8,997 nucleotides of DNA from Sediminibacterium sp. (GTDB lineage Bacteria; Bacteroidota; Bacteroidia; Chitinophagales; Chitinophagaceae). Shown here one piece after another: positions 6,396 to 8,997 of this stretch. Where the stretch lies: assembly GCA_028288645.1 (NCBI GenBank), contig JAQBNJ010000530.1, positions 1-8,997 of the forward strand, given 5' to 3'. The notes beneath the pieces are model-generated. The model saw only the letters and a program-made list of their open reading frames with translations, had not been told where the DNA came from and ran no database searches. The number at the start of each line of letters is the position of its first letter. Positions within the stretch are counted from its first letter, which is position 1. Position numbers and translations under genes: made by a program.

Positions 6396-7595
6396 ATGCA
6401 ATTTAAGGATGTAATAGGCCAGAAAGAGATCAAGCAGCATTTGGCTGAAATGGTAGAGCAGAACAGGCTCAGCCACGCATTGCTTTTTTTAGGAAAGGAA
6501 GGAAGTGGCGCGCTTCCCCTGGCGATGGCATTTGCGCAATACATTGTCTCGTTACCGCAACCCGCGCCAGTGGTGGAAGATCTTTTTGGGGGGATGACAG
6601 CACTGGAACCCATCCCTTCTTATATACACCCGGATGATATTGGTTCGCAGCAGTCATTCCAGAGAGCAGAGCAACTGATACACCCCGACCTGCATTTTAC
6701 TTATCCTGTTATTCCTAAGAAGAGTGGCGATAAGCCTGTGAGCACAGATTATATTGCTGAGTGGCGGGAGTTTATCAAATCATATCCGTATGGGAATGTG
6801 TATGACTGGCTGCAATTTATCGGAGCAGAGAACAAGCAGGGAAATATTACGGCTGATGAATGCAACGATATCATCCGCCAGTTAAGTTTAAAAAGTTTCG
6901 AGAGCGAATACAAAGTATTGCTTTTGTGGATGCCGGAATATTTGGGGAAAGAAGGAAATAAATTGTTGAAACTAATAGAAGAACCGCCTCCAAATACTTT
7001 GTTCATTTTGGTGGCAGAAAATGAAGAACAGATCCTGCCCACCATATTAAGCCGGTGTCAATTGGTAAAGATCCCGATGCTCGAAAACAGGGAAGTGGAA
7101 CAGGCTTTGATCGACCGCGCCAAAGCGGCTCCTGATACCGCCCGCCAGATAGCGGGGATCTGTGAGGGTAATTACCGCGAGGCCCTTCAACTAATGCAAC
7201 ATGCCGATGAGGATTGGCAGAGCCTGCTTCGTGAATGGCTGAATGCCACTTTAAAAGGAGGCCCGATTGCCCAGGTAAAATTTACCGAAGAGGTAAGCAA
7301 ACTCGGCCGGGAGAAGCAAAAACAGTTCCTTCGCTATTTTAACCACCTGCTCGAGCAGAGTATCCGGATCAAGGTTTTGGGGGCTGATAATATATTACTG
7401 GGCGATAATGAGAAGGATTTCGCCCAAAGGCTGAACAAAATAGCTTCGGTGAGCCAGCAACAGGCCATTATCGAGGAACTTGACCGGGCGGCCTATTATG
7501 TGGAGCGCAATGCCAACGCCAAAATGCTGTTCCAGGCCCTTACCATTAAACTGTACCACATCATTCAGAACAAAACCTTAATTTTGATGGGGTAA
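6396..7595 (+). CDS. holB: DNA polymerase III delta-prime subunit (clamp loader)
   Basis: 399 residues from the ATG at 6396. Longer in-frame starts exist at 6270 and 6357, but the conserved family beginning is MQFKDVIGQ, so 6396 is preferred. The AAA+ clamp-loader fold is clear: HALLF (27-31), a degenerate Walker A GKEGSGALPLA (33-43) lacking GKT/S as is normal for delta-prime, HPDLHFTYP (96-104), LLKLIEEPPPNTLFIL (190-205), and the SRC motif (219-221) that contributes an arginine finger to the neighbouring ATP site. The C-terminal half is the helical collar domain. The protein loads the beta clamp at the replication fork with delta and tau/gamma. The usual four-cysteine zinc module that precedes HPDLH is missing: the equivalent stretch (51-95) has no cysteine. 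ricT follows downstream, the same order as holB-yaaT in Bacillus subtilis. Confidence 0.93.
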   Translation: MQFKDVIGQKEIKQHLAEMVEQNRLSHALLFLGKEGSGALPLAMAFAQYIVSLPQPAPVVEDLFGGMTALEPIPSYIHPDDIGSQQSFQRAEQLIHPDLHFTYPVIPKKSGDKPVSTDYIAEWREFIKSYPYGNVYDWLQFIGAENKQGNITADECNDIIRQLSLKSFESEYKVLLLWMPEYLGKEGNKLLKLIEEPPPNTLFILVAENEEQILPTILSRCQLVKIPMLENREVEQALIDRAKAAPDTARQIAGICEGNYREALQLMQHADEDWQSLLREWLNATLKGGPIAQVKFTEEVSKLGREKQKQFLRYFNHLLEQSIRIKVLGADNILLGDNEKDFAQRLNKIASVSQQQAIIEELDRAAYYVERNANAKMLFQALTIKLYHIIQNKTLILMG

Positions 7596-7882
7596 GATGT
7601 TGCCGGATAGCGGATGCTGGATATTAGATAGCAGACGCCGGAGGGTAATGCCAGGTGAGAAGGGTCTTGAGGTGTGGTAGTGTGATAATTGGTTTGCTGT
7701 ATGAAAAGAACCGATTTGCACCAGAACTGTTAAACGCTTATCTATATATTTTCAATCGTAGTTTGCTCAAAAGCGAACCGAACGTTGAAGTGAGTGACAC
7801 AACATAAGCCCCATAGCAGTACTATAGCCCGCCCAACCATTCCTTCTTACTTTATTATTAACTAACACTTATCAGTTAAGAT
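7596..7882. other. Intergenic region between holB and ricT
   Basis: A 287-bp gap. It opens with repeat element 4 (listed separately), then a purine-rich stretch, then non-coding sequence. TATATTTT (7745-7752) is a weak -7-like candidate with TTTG at 7715-7718, but that spacing is longer than usual. The last 20 bases before ricT show no clear Shine-Dalgarno sequence. No terminator with a T-tract was seen behind holB, so read-through into ricT is possible. Confidence 0.6.
7605..7639. repeat. Heptad-periodic one-armed repeat behind holB (element 4)
   Basis: Five gapless 7-nt words start 9 nt behind the holB stop: GGATAGC, GGATGCT, GGATATT, AGATAGC, AGACGCC (consensus RGAYNNY). A weaker sixth word, GGAGGGT, follows at 7640-7646. 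Unlike elements 1-3, no reverse-complement arm was found within the following 150 bp, so it is either a half-element or a decayed one. Confidence 0.65.
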
Positions 7883-8997
7883 ATGGGATGCGGATCATGT
7901 AGTTCCTCCAAAGAAGGGGGTAAACCGGGCGGCTGTAAAAGCAATGGCGGCTGTAGCACCGGCGGGTGTAACCGCCTGAATGTGCACGACTGGCTGTTGA
8001 ATCTTCCTTTCAGCGATCCTGAAAGTACCTGCAAAGTGATTGAAGTGAGTTTCAAACAGGGAAGCCGCAAGGAATTTTTCCGGAATTCTACTTTACAATA
8101 TTTTGATAAAGGCGATTATGTGAGCGTGGAAGGCGTGAGCGGTTTTGATGTGGGTGAAGTGAGCCTTACCGGCGAGCTGGTTCGCCTGCAGATGAAGAAA
8201 AAAGGCGTGGATGAATTCGGCGCCGAAATGAAAAAGATCCTGCGCCGCAGTTCCGAACGCGATATTGAAACATTCAAAATCAGTAAGAGCCGTGAGAAAG
8301 AAATCCTGGCACGCAGCCGCGCCATCGCGCGCCAACTGAATGTTCAGATGAAACTGAGCGAGGTAGAGATACAGGCCGATGGCAAAAAAGGTACTTTCTT
8401 TTACACCGCTGATGACCGCGTGGATTTCCGCGAACTGATCAAAATATATGCCGGCGATTTTAAAGTAAAGGTAGAAATGCGCCAGATAGGCATCCGCCAG
8501 GAAGCCGCAAAAGTGGGTGGCATTGGCAGTTGCGGGCGTGAATTATGCTGCAGCACCTGGCTGAACGATTTTAAAAGTGTGAACACAACCGCCGCGCGTT
8601 ACCAGAATTTATCCATCAACCAAACTAAACTCAGCGGCCAGTGTGGACGTTTGAAATGTTGTTTGAATTATGAACTCGATACGTATCTTGATGCACTGCA
8701 ACAGTTCCCGGATTATGCAGAAACATTGGATACTGCGATGGGCACAGCGCACCTGATCAAAAAAGATATTTTTAAGAATTTGATGTGGTACGTGTTGCCT
8801 AACAATACCAAGCATTTCCCGCTCACTATTCAACGTGTCAAAGACATCAAACGAATGAACCGCGAGGGACAAAAAGTTGATGAACTGCAACCCGTAGAAA
8901 TATTAACTGTTAAACAGAAAGAAGATGCCGAACCGGCATTTGCTGACCTGGTTGGACAGATCAGTTTAAAAACCTTAGAGAAAAATGACCGCCGCCG
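7883..8997 (+). CDS. ricT: RicT (YaaT/PSP1-family) iron-sulfur-containing regulatory complex subunit, C-terminus outside window
   Basis: The ATG at 7883 opens 371 codons plus two bases to the right edge, so the gene is partial. The N-terminus is cysteine-rich with C3, C6, C18, C24 and C29 in a Gly/Ser/Lys background; Bacillus YaaT starts directly with the core and lacks this. The PSP1 core (about 50-215) is followed by two matching cysteine motifs, SCGRELCC (C217, C222, C223) and QCGRLKCC (C254, C259, C260), diagnostic of RicT/YaaT. In B. subtilis RicT works with RicA and RicF in a complex that binds [4Fe-4S] clusters and affects RNase Y-dependent mRNA maturation, biofilm, competence and sporulation. 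RicA and RicF are not visible here, and the role in Bacteroidota is not known to me. The visible part already exceeds the Bacillus protein (about 275 residues), and the last residues become charged (EKNDRR), suggesting a basic tail. holB lies upstream, as in Bacillus. Confidence 0.93.
   Translation, partial: MGCGSCSSSKEGGKPGGCKSNGGCSTGGCNRLNVHDWLLNLPFSDPESTCKVIEVSFKQGSRKEFFRNSTLQYFDKGDYVSVEGVSGFDVGEVSLTGELVRLQMKKKGVDEFGAEMKKILRRSSERDIETFKISKSREKEILARSRAIARQLNVQMKLSEVEIQADGKKGTFFYTADDRVDFRELIKIYAGDFKVKVEMRQIGIRQEAAKVGGIGSCGRELCCSTWLNDFKSVNTTAARYQNLSINQTKLSGQCGRLKCCLNYELDTYLDALQQFPDYAETLDTAMGTAHLIKKDIFKNLMWYVLPNNTKHFPLTIQRVKDIKRMNREGQKVDELQPVEILTVKQKEDAEPAFADLVGQISLKTLEKNDRR

Noticed and set aside
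8093..8890. Minus-strand ORFs opposite ricT
   Set aside because: They are antisense frames within a clearly coding plus-strand gene with conserved RicT cysteine motifs.

Overview
The window looks like chromosomal DNA from a member of the Bacteroidota, most likely the order Chitinophagales (family level is inference). The pointers are a SusC/RagA-type TonB-dependent receptor, a RicT homologue with the long cysteine-rich N-terminus I associate with Bacteroidota, A-rich leaders without clear Shine-Dalgarno sequences, and promoter-like TAnnTTTG boxes. No IS element, phage gene, tRNA, rRNA or CRISPR array was seen.

Layout, left to right. Positions 1-1746 (minus) hold the first 582 codons of a SusC/RagA outer-membrane receptor whose C-terminus lies outside the window. 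Then comes a gene-free, AT-rich stretch of about 890 bp that ends in a strong inverted repeat directly before radA. radA (2635-4005, plus) is followed by a very long hairpin, then comF (4197-4898, plus), a third repeat element, and an exported glutathione-peroxidase-family gene (5003-5536, plus). A hairpin terminator that can work in both directions (5573-5610) separates this gene from a convergent small outer-membrane beta-barrel gene (5605-6282, minus). That gene is divergent from holB (6396-7595, plus; DNA polymerase III delta-prime subunit). After a 287 bp gap that starts with a fourth repeat element comes ricT (7883 to the right edge, plus; PSP1 family), cut by the window end.

Functional themes. 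radA and comF are both linked to recombination and natural transformation and sit side by side. holB followed by ricT repeats the holB-yaaT order known from Bacillus subtilis. The receptor, the barrel protein and the peroxidase are envelope or periplasmic proteins.

The most unusual signal is in the spaces between genes. Four of the gaps carry elements built from 7-bp-periodic degenerate words. The word differs at each site (TAGGNNT, GTTTGTG, AATTAAT, RGAYNNY), but three of the four fold back on themselves as inverted repeats. They look like one structural class of intergenic element with locus-specific sequence. A second oddity is that the delta-prime protein lacks the zinc-binding cysteines usual for its family. 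I see no clear new multi-gene system here; the genes are mostly housekeeping.
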